A DNA stretch of 64,000 nucleotides from NCBI GenBank assembly GCA_031425525.1, contig JANPJM010000083.1, positions 66,940 through 130,939 of the forward strand, written 5' to 3'. Under the pieces are notes generated by a model that was given only the letters and a program-made list of their open reading frames with translations, was not told the origin of the DNA and did not search any database. The stretch comes from JANNMJ01 sp031425525 (lineage in GTDB: Bacteria > Bacteroidota > Bacteroidia > Cytophagales > Hymenobacteraceae). Positions 41,357 through 49,447 of this stretch are shown one piece after another. Within the stretch, counting starts at the first letter, position 1. Every line of letters starts with the position of its first letter. The translations under genes and the position numbers were made by a program.

Positions 41357-43819
41357 TTATCGCGGAAAGTATACGGAAAAAGTGGAGCCGACCCCTGATT
41401 CGCTCTCCACCGTCACCCGGCCGCCACTATTTTCGACGCTCCGCTTCACCATATACAGCCCAATGCCCGACCCCGGCACGTGCGGGTGCAGGCGCCGAAA
41501 CATCGTAAACAGTTCGTTTTGTTGGGCGGCGCTCAGGCCGAGGCCATTGTCTTGCACGCGCAGCACGGCGTGGCCGGGTTCGCTGTGGCAGGTGAGACGC
41601 ACGGCGACCGGCCGGCCGGGGTGGCGGTATTTGAGGGCGTTACTGAGGAGGTTGTACAGTACGGAGCGCAGGTTTTTGGCCGAAAACGCAACGCTTGGGC
41701 ACGCGGCTACATCTACGGTCAGGTGGGCACCGGTGGCGGCGAGCAGGGGCGCCAAATCGAGGCGCACATCGTCGAGGACGGCCGCGAGGGGCACATCGGC
41801 GTGAAGGTGGCCGACCTCCTGTTGCAGCCGGGTGATTTCGGTCAGGTCGGCGATGGTGCGCCGGAAACGGGCCACGGCGTCGTGCATCATCGTCAGCACG
41901 GGGGCCACGGCGGGGGCGTGGCGGGCGGACGGCGGCAGTTCTTCCTCCAGGACTTCGAGCAGCCCGTCGATGTTGGTGATGGGGGCGGCCAGGTCGTGGG
42001 AGGCCGTGTAGATGAAATTGTCGAGGTCGATGTTAGTGCGCGTGAGCTGCGCGTTGGTGGCCGCCAGCTCGTCGGCCAGCGCCTGGGCCTGTTGGCGGGC
42101 GAGGGCTTGCTCGGTCACTTCAAAGGCAAATACCAGCACACCGTCGGGCTGCCCGTGTTCATCGAGGCGGGCTTGCTGGATGTAATTGAAGTAGCGAGCT
42201 TCGAGGGCGCCGGTGGTGGGATTGAGGAATGGAACGAGGATGCCCTTCTCCTCGTGGGCTATGCCCGTCTCGTACACGCGGCGAAAGGTGGTGTACACGG
42301 CGTGGTCGGCGATTTCGGGTAGCGCGTCGAGCAGGCACCGCCCTTGCAGCTCGCGCTCCGGGAACAGCGCCTGATAGCCGGGGTTGACCAACTCATACAC
42401 CAGCGTCGGCCCTGCCAGAATACAGATGGCCGCCTGGGCTTGCATAAACAGGTCGTGGAGGCGCTGGCGCTGGGCATCGCGCTCGCGGCGGGCCAGCACG
42501 CGCTCGGTGACATCGATAGCGAAGATCAGAACGCCATCGATCTGCCCGCTGCCGTCGCGAGTGGCCTGGAAGGTATAATCGAAGTAGAGGGAATCGAGGC
42601 GGCCGGTGTTGGTGCGGTCGAGGCGGGCGAGCTGGTCGGCGCCGAAATGGGTTTCGCCGGTGCGGTACACGGCATCGATCTGGGCAAAAAACGGCTGATC
42701 GACCAGTTCTGGTACGGCATCGCGGTACGGCTTGCCTTCGAGCGGGCGGCCGCCGAAAATCTGCCGGAAGCCGTCGTTTACGAGTTCGATGACGTGTTCG
42801 GGGCCGCGTAGGCGGGCAATCATCGCCGGCATTTCGGCGATGAGGCGGTGCAGCCGTTCGCGCTGGGCCTCGGTGTTGGCCTGGGCGGCGCGCACGTCTT
42901 CGGTGCGGGCCTGCACGCGGGTTTCCAGCTCCTGATTGATGACTTCGACTTGGCGGCGCTCGCGGACCTGCGCCGTCACATCGTAGGCGAAGCTGATGAT
43001 GCCATCGACGGCGCCATCGGGGGTGCGGCGGGCCTGATACGAGAGGCTGTAAAAGCGGTCTTCGAGGGTCGGCGTACTGGTGTGGCCATAGTCGAAACGC
43101 ACCAGAATTTCGGGCGACACAAAGCCCTCGCCCGTGCGGTACACCTTGTCGAGCAGGCCGACGAACGGCTGATCGGCCAGCTCGGGCAGCGCCTCCACGA
43201 AGGGGCTGCCCACCAAAGTCCGCGCGCCCACGGTGGCCTGATACGCCGAATTGGCGAACTCGAAGATGTGCTGCGGCCCCCTTAGGACACTGATGGCCGC
43301 CGGCGCCTGCTCGAAGAGCCGGTAGAGTGTGGCGCGTTGGTGTTCGACTTCGGCCAGGGCGGCGCGCTCGCGGGCCTGGGCTTCGCGCAGAGCCACCTCC
43401 ACGGCGGTGCGCGGCTGGTCAGCGGTATCGGTGAAGCTCACGAGCAAGTACTCGCCGGAGCGACGGGCCGCCAGGCGGTAGTAGTTGTCGTAGCCGTCGG
43501 CTTGGTAATTCACCTCGTAGTAGCGCGGCTCGCCCGTCGCGAATGCCTCGATGTGAAACGCCAGCGCACCGTGCGCTTTGCTTTGCGGCCACTGCTGGGT
43601 GTGGGTGTGGGTGGGGCGTTCGGGCATCGTCATCATCCGCTGGGCGGCGGGGTTGAGGTACTCGAACCGGAAATCGATGAGGGTGCCCGCGTCGTCGTAC
43701 AGCGGCGCATACACGATGATGCCCGTGAGCGAAACGGCGAGCAGGTCGGGCAGCAGGCTGCCGGGCAACTCCGGGGGGGTGAAGGGTACCGGCGGCGGCG
43801 GAAATACGGAGTCCGGCAT
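41357..43819 (-). CDS. Multi-PAS sensor histidine kinase
   Basis: This encodes 820 residues from the ATG at 43819 (MPDSVFPPPPVPF). Four PAS-type segments are visible (about 30-150, 190-315, 335-450 and 460-590); the last three share RxPEHVxEFAN/LVNxGYQ openings and end with conserved DVTE/DVTA motifs. The kinase core has the phospho-acceptor H608 in TASHDLAAPI, the N box LLSNALKYRHPG, VQDNGLGLSAAQ and GSGIGLYMVKR. No membrane helix is seen, so it is probably cytoplasmic and senses a small ligand or redox state. The partner is the receiver gene directly downstream. Confidence 0.93.
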   Translation of the reverse strand: MPDSVFPPPPVPFTPPELPGSLLPDLLAVSLTGIIVYAPLYDDAGTLIDFRFEYLNPAAQRMMTMPERPTHTHTQQWPQSKAHGALAFHIEAFATGEPRYYEVNYQADGYDNYYRLAARRSGEYLLVSFTDTADQPRTAVEVALREAQARERAALAEVEHQRATLYRLFEQAPAAISVLRGPQHIFEFANSAYQATVGARTLVGSPFVEALPELADQPFVGLLDKVYRTGEGFVSPEILVRFDYGHTSTPTLEDRFYSLSYQARRTPDGAVDGIISFAYDVTAQVRERRQVEVINQELETRVQARTEDVRAAQANTEAQRERLHRLIAEMPAMIARLRGPEHVIELVNDGFRQIFGGRPLEGKPYRDAVPELVDQPFFAQIDAVYRTGETHFGADQLARLDRTNTGRLDSLYFDYTFQATRDGSGQIDGVLIFAIDVTERVLARRERDAQRQRLHDLFMQAQAAICILAGPTLVYELVNPGYQALFPERELQGRCLLDALPEIADHAVYTTFRRVYETGIAHEEKGILVPFLNPTTGALEARYFNYIQQARLDEHGQPDGVLVFAFEVTEQALARQQAQALADELAATNAQLTRTNIDLDNFIYTASHDLAAPITNIDGLLEVLEEELPPSARHAPAVAPVLTMMHDAVARFRRTIADLTEITRLQQEVGHLHADVPLAAVLDDVRLDLAPLLAATGAHLTVDVAACPSVAFSAKNLRSVLYNLLSNALKYRHPGRPVAVRLTCHSEPGHAVLRVQDNGLGLSAAQQNELFTMFRRLHPHVPGSGIGLYMVKRSVENSGGRVTVESESGVGSTFSVYFPR

Positions 43820-43903
43820 CAGAGGGAGAGAAATGGGAAGAGGCGTGAGGCGGACGAAAGTAACTAGTGGTGAGGGGTTGCGTCGGCGCGGGCGCCTATC
43901 GGC

Positions 43904-43977
43904 ACGTAACGCCAAGCTCCTGCTTGGCGCCGCGCGCCGCCGAGCGTCAGTCGCCAAGCAGGAGCTTGGCGTTACGT
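43904..43977. repeat. Dispersed palindrome family R1, copy 2
   Basis: Perfect 26-bp arms (ACGTAACGCCAAGCTCCTGC and onward) flank the conserved core GCCGCGCGCCGCCGAGCGTC. Same family as 3422-3501 and 62069-62144. Confidence 0.9.
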
Positions 43978-44078
43978 TGCCTAACCGCCGTGCGTCGAGT
44001 ACAACCTACTTGTTTGGGGGCCGCCGAATAGAAATGGGCAGCCATCCCATTTCGGCAACCTCACCCTACCAAAATGAA

Positions 44079-44110
44079 AAGCCCGACGCCTCGTGCGTCG
44101 GGCTTTTTTT
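44079..44110 (+). terminator. Terminator-like hairpin upstream of the kdp cluster
   Basis: An 11-bp stem AAGCCCGACGC/GCGTCGGGCTT with a 5-nt loop is followed by a run of T on the + strand. No + strand gene precedes it within 3 kb, so it may be an attenuator of kdp, the end of a small RNA, or a relic. Confidence 0.6.
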
Positions 44111-44233
44111 CGTTCAAAAGTGGCTGTGCCGCCCATAAATACGCTTTCTGGTACACTTCCCCCCGGCTGGCACCCGCTTGGTGAGGGGGGGGTGGCACGG
44201 CGCTGCCCCACCAACACGGCGCCGGCTGCTGAA

Positions 44234-44332
44234 ATGATTGCTCCCATCGTGGATTTTGCGCTGCTGCTCGTCGTGGGGCTCGGCGGCATCTGGCTCTGTC
44301 ACCGGGCCATCGGGTTTTTCGACCGTCTCTGA
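44234..44332 (+). CDS. 32-residue single-helix micro-protein preceding kdpF
   Basis: The frame MIAPIVDFALLLVVGLGGIW...CHRAIGFFDRL encodes 32 residues: one hydrophobic helix and a short basic/aromatic end. It stops 29 bp before kdpF in the same direction, at the head of the kdp genes. KdpF itself is a 25-residue single-helix lipid-like stabiliser of KdpFABC, so a second micro-subunit or regulator of the pump is plausible (inference). I know of no named family. The start could also be an upstream in-frame codon, but the helix argues for the ATG at 44234. Confidence 0.5.
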   Translation: MIAPIVDFALLLVVGLGGIWLCHRAIGFFDRL

Positions 44333-44361
44333 TTTCCCCCCCCGTCTCACCGCCTTCTCCC

Positions 44362-44439
44362 ATGCTCGCACTTTTTGCCCTCGCCCTGGCCTCGTTTGCC
44401 TACCTCACCTACGCGCTGCTCCACCCGGAGCGGTTTTGA
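44362..44439 (+). CDS. kdpF: K+-transporting ATPase subunit KdpF
   Basis: This encodes 25 residues, MLALFALALASFAYLTYALL followed by HPERF. The ending YALLHPERF fits the conserved KdpF C-terminus (Y-x-L-x-x-PExF). KdpF is a single membrane helix that stabilises the KdpABC complex. It is too short for most gene callers. It is followed by a minisatellite that runs up to the kdpA start codon. Confidence 0.88.
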   Translation: MLALFALALASFAYLTYALLHPERF

Positions 44440-44650
44440 GGAAGGTGGGAAGGTGGATGGGTGGGAAGGTGGAAGGGTGGGAAGGTGGAAATCAGTTCGG
44501 CGGACGCTTCCACCCTCTCACCTTTCCGTCCTCTCACCCTTTCCACCCTCTCACCTTTCCACCCTCTCACCTTTCCACCCTCTCACCCTTCCACCTTTCC
44601 ACCCTCTCACCCTTCCACCTTTCCACCCTTCCACCTTCCACCCTTCCCCA
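44440..44650. repeat. Minisatellite M1, ends at the kdpA start codon
   Basis: A purine-rich part (44440-44490, GGAAGGTGG and GGGTGGGAAGG motifs) is followed by a 16-bp spacer and a long pyrimidine-rich part (44507-44650) made of CACCCTCTCACCTTTC and CACCCTTCCACC units. The two parts are inverted relative to each other and could pair. The array stops 1 nt before the kdpA ATG. Confidence 0.9.
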
Positions 44651-44651
44651 A

Positions 44652-46349
44652 ATGCTCTCCCAATACCTCGGCGTTGCGGCGCTCTTCCTCCTGACCGTGG
44701 CGCTCGCCATTCCGCTGGGGCGTTACATCGCCCGCGTCTTCCGGGGCGAGCGCGTCTGGACCGACTTCCTGCGCCCCCTCGAAAGCGCCTTCTTCCGCCT
44801 CAGCGGCATCGATCCTACCAAGCCCATGACGTGGCGGCAGCACCTCACGGCGCTGCTGGCCATCAACGCCGTGTGGTTCGTGTACGCCTTCGGGTTGCTG
44901 TTTACGCAGGGTAGTTTGCCGCTCAACCCCGACGGCAACCCCTCGCAAAGCGCCGATTTGGCCTGGAATACGGCCATCTCGTTTCTGGTGAACTGCAACA
45001 TTCAGCACTATTCCGGCGAGACGGGCGCCACCTACCTCACGCAGGTGGGTGTGCTGCTGTACCTGCAATTCGTGAGCGCCGCCACCGGCATTGCGGCACT
45101 GGCCGTGGTGTTTGAAGCCTTGCGGGCACGCACGACGGAGGCGCTCGGCAACTTCTGGTTTTTCTTCGTCCGCAGCATCACGCGGCTGCTGTTGCCGCTG
45201 AGTCTGGTAGTGGGCACGCTGCTGATTTTCAGCGGCGTCCCGCAGACCTTCCAGGGCAAAGACACCTTTACGAGCCTCGAAGGCGAGGCCGTGGCCGTGA
45301 GCCGCGGGCCGATTGCGGCGTTCGTCGCCATCAAGGAGGTGGGCACCAACGGGGGCGGCTTTCTGGGCGCCAACGGCGCGCACCCGCTCGAAAACCCCAC
45401 GTGGGCGACGAACCTGCTCGAAATCGGCGCGCACCTGCTCATTCCGTTCGCAGTGGTGTTTGCGCTCGGTTTTTACCTGCAACGCCGCCGCTTGGCGTGG
45501 ATGATTTTCGGGACGATGACCGTGGGCTTCGCGCTGCTCCTTGCGCCCACGCTCTACTACGAAACGCAGGGCTCACCGGCGGTCGCCGCGCTCGGCGTCG
45601 ATCAATCGCTGGGGGCGTTGGAGGGCAAGGAAATCCGCATCGGCGCGGTGCCTTCGGCGTTTTGGGGGATTACCAGCATCATCATTTCGGTGGGGTCGGT
45701 GAACTCGATGCACGACTCGTGGATGCCCGTTTCGGGCGCCATGGCGATGCTCGGCATGATGGTCAACGCCTTTTACGGCGGCTGCGGCGTGGGCGTCCTC
45801 AACTTCCTCATTTACCTCATCATCGCCGTCTTCATTGCGGGGCTGATGGTGGGCCGCACGCCCGAGTTCCTGGGTAAGAAGGTGGAGGCTTCGGAAGTGA
45901 AAATCGCCATCCTCATCGCCCTGCTGCACCCATTCCTGATTCTGGTCGCCACGGCGCTTGCCTGCTACGGCTTCAACAACAACCCCGAAGCCCTCGCGGG
46001 CTGGCTGGCCAACCCCGGCGCCCACGGCTTCTCCGAGATGCTGTATGAGTACACCTCCGCCTCGGCCAACAACGGTTCCGGCTTCGAGGGCCTCGGCGAC
46101 AATACCCCCTGGTGGAACGTGAGCATTGCTTCGGTGCTACTGCTGGCGCGCTACCTGCCCATCATCGGGCCGGTGGCCATTGCGGGGCTGCTGGCGCGCA
46201 AGCGCCTCATCCCCGAAGGCGCCGGCACCCTCCGCACCGATACCGGCACCTTCGCCGCGATGGTGCTCGCCGTGATCTGGATCATTGCCGCGCTCGCGTT
46301 TTTTCCGGCGCTAACGCTCGGGCCGCTGGCCGAGCATTTCAGTTTGTGA
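44652..46349 (+). CDS. kdpA: K+-transporting ATPase subunit KdpA
   Basis: This encodes 565 residues from the ATG at 44652; the upstream frame only reads the minisatellite as Pro/Ser/His repeats. KdpA is the channel-like, K+-selective subunit of the KdpFABC pump, with about ten helices. Selectivity-filter loops are visible: FLVNCNIQHYSGETG, EVGTNGGGFLGANGAHPLEN, GSVNSMHDSWMPVSG and SASANNGSGFEGLG. The first filter loop differs from the Enterobacterial NTNWQ form, having NCNIQ. Size is normal. Confidence 0.97.
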   Translation: MLSQYLGVAALFLLTVALAIPLGRYIARVFRGERVWTDFLRPLESAFFRLSGIDPTKPMTWRQHLTALLAINAVWFVYAFGLLFTQGSLPLNPDGNPSQSADLAWNTAISFLVNCNIQHYSGETGATYLTQVGVLLYLQFVSAATGIAALAVVFEALRARTTEALGNFWFFFVRSITRLLLPLSLVVGTLLIFSGVPQTFQGKDTFTSLEGEAVAVSRGPIAAFVAIKEVGTNGGGFLGANGAHPLENPTWATNLLEIGAHLLIPFAVVFALGFYLQRRRLAWMIFGTMTVGFALLLAPTLYYETQGSPAVAALGVDQSLGALEGKEIRIGAVPSAFWGITSIIISVGSVNSMHDSWMPVSGAMAMLGMMVNAFYGGCGVGVLNFLIYLIIAVFIAGLMVGRTPEFLGKKVEASEVKIAILIALLHPFLILVATALACYGFNNNPEALAGWLANPGAHGFSEMLYEYTSASANNGSGFEGLGDNTPWWNVSIASVLLLARYLPIIGPVAIAGLLARKRLIPEGAGTLRTDTGTFAAMVLAVIWIIAALAFFPALTLGPLAEHFSL

Positions 46350-46365
46350 GACGTCAGCCCGAAAA

Positions 46366-46430
46366 CTCCCCTCCTGCGAGCGGCTTGCCGCGAAGTAGGA
46401 GGGGTGGCAGCCGAAGGCTGACGGGGTGGT
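46366..46430 (+). repeat. Two-hairpin repeat family R3, copy 3
   Basis: Hairpin 1 is CCCCTCCT/AGGAGGGG with an inner GCGGC/GCCGC stem. After GGGGTG comes hairpin 2, CAGCCGAAGGCTG, with loop CGAAG, then ACGGGGTGGT. Confidence 0.9.
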
Positions 46431-46458
46431 CCCCGCCTAGTGCCACCCCAACGTCCGG

Positions 46459-46520
46459 ACTCCCCTCCTGCGAGCGGCTTGCCGCGAAGTAGGAGGGGTG
46501 CCCCGAAGGGGCGGGGTGGT
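46459..46520 (+). repeat. Two-hairpin repeat family R3, copy 4
   Basis: Identical hairpin 1 to copy 3, but hairpin 2 is CCCCGAAGGGG, then CGGGGTGGT. It shows a stem change that keeps pairing. Confidence 0.9.
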
Positions 46521-46594
46521 CCCGCCCAGTGCCCAGAGTGGCTGAGCCAACGCACCCAAACGCAAGCCGAGCCTTGGGTTGGCACTACGCGGAG

Positions 46595-46662
46595 ACCACC
46601 CCGTCAAATCTTCGATTTGCCACCCCTCCTACTTCGCGCCGCTGGCGCTCGCAGGAGGGGAA
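46595..46662 (-). repeat. Two-hairpin repeat family R3, copy 5 (inverted)
   Basis: On the minus strand, hairpin 1 has an inner GCGCC/GGCGC stem and hairpin 2 is CAAATCGAAGATTTG, again with the central CGAAG and conserved flanks AGGAGGGGTGG and ACGGGGTGGT. Confidence 0.9.
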
Positions 46663-46707
46663 TTTTCGGGCTGCCGCCGCCGCCCTATACTTACTACGCA
46701 CCTTGCA

Positions 46708-48759
46708 ATGGCAACCCAATCGCTTTCTCTTTTCCAACCGGATCTCGTCCGCGAAGCGCTGCGCCAGAGCATTGTCAAGCTCTCGCCGCGCCTGATGATC
46801 AAAAACCCCGTGATGTTCTGCGTCGAGCTGGGCACGGCGGTCATGGGCGTCGTCACGGTCATCGTGGCCGTGAACCCGAACGCCGGGCAGGGCAGCTTCG
46901 GCTACAATCTCACGCTGTTTCTGCTGCTGCTCGCCACGCTGCTCTTCGCCAATTTCGCGGAGGCCATCGCCGAGGCGCGCGGCAAGGCCCAGGCCGACTC
47001 GCTCCGCAAAACCCGGCAGGATACGCCGGCGCGCATTCGTCGGGAGGGCGGACGGCTGGAGCAGGTCTCCTCGGCCACGCTGCAAAAGGGCGACGTGTTC
47101 GTGGTCGAAGCGGGCGAAATCATCCCCACCGACGGCGAGATCGTGGAAGGGCTCGCCACCATCGACGAATCGGCCATCACGGGCGAGTCGGCGCCGGTCA
47201 TCCGCGAGGCGGGCGGCGATAAATCGTCCGTCACGGGCGGCACCACGGTACTGTCCGACCGCATCGTGGTGCTGGTCACGACGGCGCCGGGCGAGTCGTT
47301 CCTCGACAAGATGATTGCGTTGGTAGAAGGCGCCTCGCGGCAGAAAACGCCGAGCGAAATCGCCCTCACCATCCTGCTGGCGGGTTTTACGCTCGTGTTC
47401 CTGATCGTGTGCGTCACGCTCGTGCCGATGGCGATGTACGCCAAGGCCACCCTCACGGTGGCGGCGCTGGTGAGTTTGTTCGTGTGTTTGATTCCGACGA
47501 CCATCGGCGGGCTGCTCTCGGCCATCGGCATTGCGGGGATGGATCGGGCGTTGCGCGCCAACGTCATCACCAAAAGCGGAAAGGCGGTGGAAACGGCGGG
47601 CGACATCGATGTGCTGCTACTCGACAAAACCGGCACCATCACCATCGGCAACCGCAAGGCTACGGCGTTTTGGCCGGCGCCCGGCGTGGGAATGCCCGCG
47701 CTGGTGAGCCGCAGCGTGCTGGCCTCGCTCGCCGACGAAACGCCCGAAGGCAAAAGCATCGTCGAACTCGCCCGCGAAAGCCAGGGCGCCCTACCCGAAC
47801 ACGACGGCCAACGGGCTGCCCAAGGCGCGCAGTTCGTGAAATTCACGGCGGAAACGCGCGCCTCCGGCGTGGATTTGCCCGACGGCACCCGACTCCGCAA
47901 AGGCGCCGCCGACGCCATCCGCCAGCAGGTGGAGCGCGCCGGCAACCCGTACCCCGCCGAGGTACACGAGCGCGTGCAGGCCGTGGCCTCCAACGGCGGC
48001 ACGCCGCTGGTGGTGAGCGAAAACGACCGCGTGCTGGGCGTGGTGGAGTTGCAGGACATCATCAAGCCCGGCATTCAGGAGCGCTTCGAGCGCCTGCGCC
48101 GGATGGGCATCAAAACCGTGATGGTGACCGGCGACAACCTGCTAACGGCCAAGTTCATCGCCGAAAAGGCCGGAGTCGATGACTTCATCGCCGAAGCCAA
48201 ACCCGAAGACAAGATGAACTACATCCGCCGCGAGCAGCAAGCCGGGCGGCTGGTGGCGATGATGGGCGACGGCACCAACGACGCCCCCGCCCTAGCCCAA
48301 GCCGACGTGGGCGTAGCGATGAACTCGGGCACCCAAGCCGCTAAGGAAGCGGGTAATATGGTGGACCTGGACAACGACCCGACGAAGCTCATTGAGGTCG
48401 TCGAAATCGGTAAGCAACTGCTGATTACGCGCGGCACGCTGACGACTTTCTCCATTGCCAACGATGTAGCGAAGTATTTCGCCATCGTGCCGGCGCTCTT
48501 CATCGGCTCCATCCCGGCGTTGCAGGCGCTCAATGTGATGCACCTGCACTCGCCGGAATCGGCGATTTTATCGGCGGTGATTTTCAACGCGCTCATCATT
48601 CCGGCGCTCATTCCGCTGGCGCTGCGCGGGGTGGCGTACCAGCCGATTGGCGCCTCGGCGCTGCTGCGGCGCAACCTGCTGGTGTACGGCCTGGGCGGCG
48701 TGCTGGTGCCGTTCGTGGGCATCAAGCTGATCGATTTGATGGTGGGGCTTTTCGTGTAG
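46708..48759 (+). CDS. kdpB: K+-transporting ATPase subunit KdpB
   Basis: This encodes 683 residues from the ATG at 46708 (MATQSLSLFQPDLV). KdpB is the P-type ATPase subunit that energises K+ uptake. The phosphorylated aspartate is D306 in LLLDKTGTITIGN, the A-domain motif is AITGESAPV, the N-domain has ETRASGVDLPDG and KGAADAI, and the hinge is MVTGDNLLTAKFIA with GDGTNDAPALAQADVGVAMN. The length is standard. The gene starts after a 358-bp repeat block following kdpA, unlike the tight spacing in most kdp operons. Confidence 0.98.
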   Translation: MATQSLSLFQPDLVREALRQSIVKLSPRLMIKNPVMFCVELGTAVMGVVTVIVAVNPNAGQGSFGYNLTLFLLLLATLLFANFAEAIAEARGKAQADSLRKTRQDTPARIRREGGRLEQVSSATLQKGDVFVVEAGEIIPTDGEIVEGLATIDESAITGESAPVIREAGGDKSSVTGGTTVLSDRIVVLVTTAPGESFLDKMIALVEGASRQKTPSEIALTILLAGFTLVFLIVCVTLVPMAMYAKATLTVAALVSLFVCLIPTTIGGLLSAIGIAGMDRALRANVITKSGKAVETAGDIDVLLLDKTGTITIGNRKATAFWPAPGVGMPALVSRSVLASLADETPEGKSIVELARESQGALPEHDGQRAAQGAQFVKFTAETRASGVDLPDGTRLRKGAADAIRQQVERAGNPYPAEVHERVQAVASNGGTPLVVSENDRVLGVVELQDIIKPGIQERFERLRRMGIKTVMVTGDNLLTAKFIAEKAGVDDFIAEAKPEDKMNYIRREQQAGRLVAMMGDGTNDAPALAQADVGVAMNSGTQAAKEAGNMVDLDNDPTKLIEVVEIGKQLLITRGTLTTFSIANDVAKYFAIVPALFIGSIPALQALNVMHLHSPESAILSAVIFNALIIPALIPLALRGVAYQPIGASALLRRNLLVYGLGGVLVPFVGIKLIDLMVGLFV

Positions 48760-48894
48760 GACGAATTTGCACTATGGCAAGGCAAATCGTCTGTTTATCG
48801 TCGTTTTTTCGCTTTTCAGTCTGGCTTCAAGCTTCGGCCAAGCTGGCTGTGAGCTGGCTTCGGGCGCTGTGTAGGCCCTTTTTGTACTTCTCCG

Positions 48895-49413
48895 ATGAAA
48901 CTCCTTCGTCAATCCCTCATTCTTTCGGCCTTGCTGCTGGTACTGTGCAGCGTAGCCTACCCGCTGCTGCTCACGGGCGTGGCGCAGCTCGCGCCCCACC
49001 ACGGCACCGGCGACCGCACCCAAATCGGCCAACGCTTCCGGCAGGCGCGCTACTTCAACACCCGTCCCTCGGCCGTGGACTACAACGCGGCCGGGTCTGG
49101 CGCCTCCAACAAAGCCCCCTCCAACCCCGAGTATCGGGCGCTGGTGCAGGCCCGCCTCGACACGTTCCTGCTCCGAAACCCCAGCCTTACCGCCGCGCAG
49201 GTGCCCGCCGAGCTACTCACCGCCTCCGGCTCCGGCCTCGACCCGCACCTCTCGCCGCAGGGCGCGCTGGTGCAGGTGGCCCGCGTAGCCAGAGCGCGCA
49301 ACCTCAACCCAACCGCCGTGCGCGCGCTGGTGGAAGCGCATATTGAGCGCCCCGTGCTGGGCGCGGCGCACGTCAATGTCCTCCTCCTCAACACGGCGCT
49401 CGACAAGCAGTAG
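48895..49413 (+). CDS. kdpC: K+-transporting ATPase subunit KdpC
   Basis: This encodes 172 residues. KdpC has one membrane helix (about 7-28) and a periplasmic domain that helps couple ATP binding to K+ transport. YFNTRPSAVDYNAAGSGASN and ASGSGLDPHLSPQGALVQVA followed by RVARARN are family signatures. It begins 135 bp after kdpB. The upstream spacer holds no other convincing gene. The following barrel gene starts 34 bp downstream. Confidence 0.96.
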   Translation: MKLLRQSLILSALLLVLCSVAYPLLLTGVAQLAPHHGTGDRTQIGQRFRQARYFNTRPSAVDYNAAGSGASNKAPSNPEYRALVQARLDTFLLRNPSLTAAQVPAELLTASGSGLDPHLSPQGALVQVARVARARNLNPTAVRALVEAHIERPVLGAAHVNVLLLNTALDKQ

Positions 49414-49447
49414 CCGTCACTTTTTCCGACCAACCAGCAACCCCGCC

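Larger units (their letters stand above)
43820..44233. other. Regulatory gap before the kdp cluster
   Basis: This 414-bp gap separates the divergent kinase and kdp genes. It holds an R1 palindrome (43904-43977), a terminator-like hairpin with a T tract (44079-44110) and two TGGCAC motifs (44168 and 44193) that resemble the -24 part of sigma-54 promoters, with imperfect -12 parts. No clear gene is seen, although a short frame (44093 onward) runs into the micro-ORF. Confidence 0.5.
46350..46707. other. kdpA-kdpB gap filled by three R3 repeats
   Basis: This 358-bp gap contains three copies of repeat family R3: two direct (46366-46430, 46459-46520) and one inverted (46595-46662). No gene is present. 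The insertion splits two genes that are normally adjacent in one operon, so read-through must cross strong hairpins or kdpB has its own promoter. Confidence 0.7.

Noticed and set aside
40882..43819. The multi-PAS kinase and receiver as the Kdp two-component system
   Set aside because: They form their own pair, the kinase has no membrane segment, and the receiver has no DNA-binding domain. The membrane kinase after kdpD is the better Kdp candidate.
44238..44651. N-terminal extension of KdpA through the minisatellite
   Set aside because: The extension encodes only Pro/Ser/His/Leu repeats from the array, and KdpA proteins start at the MLSQYLG-like position at 44652.
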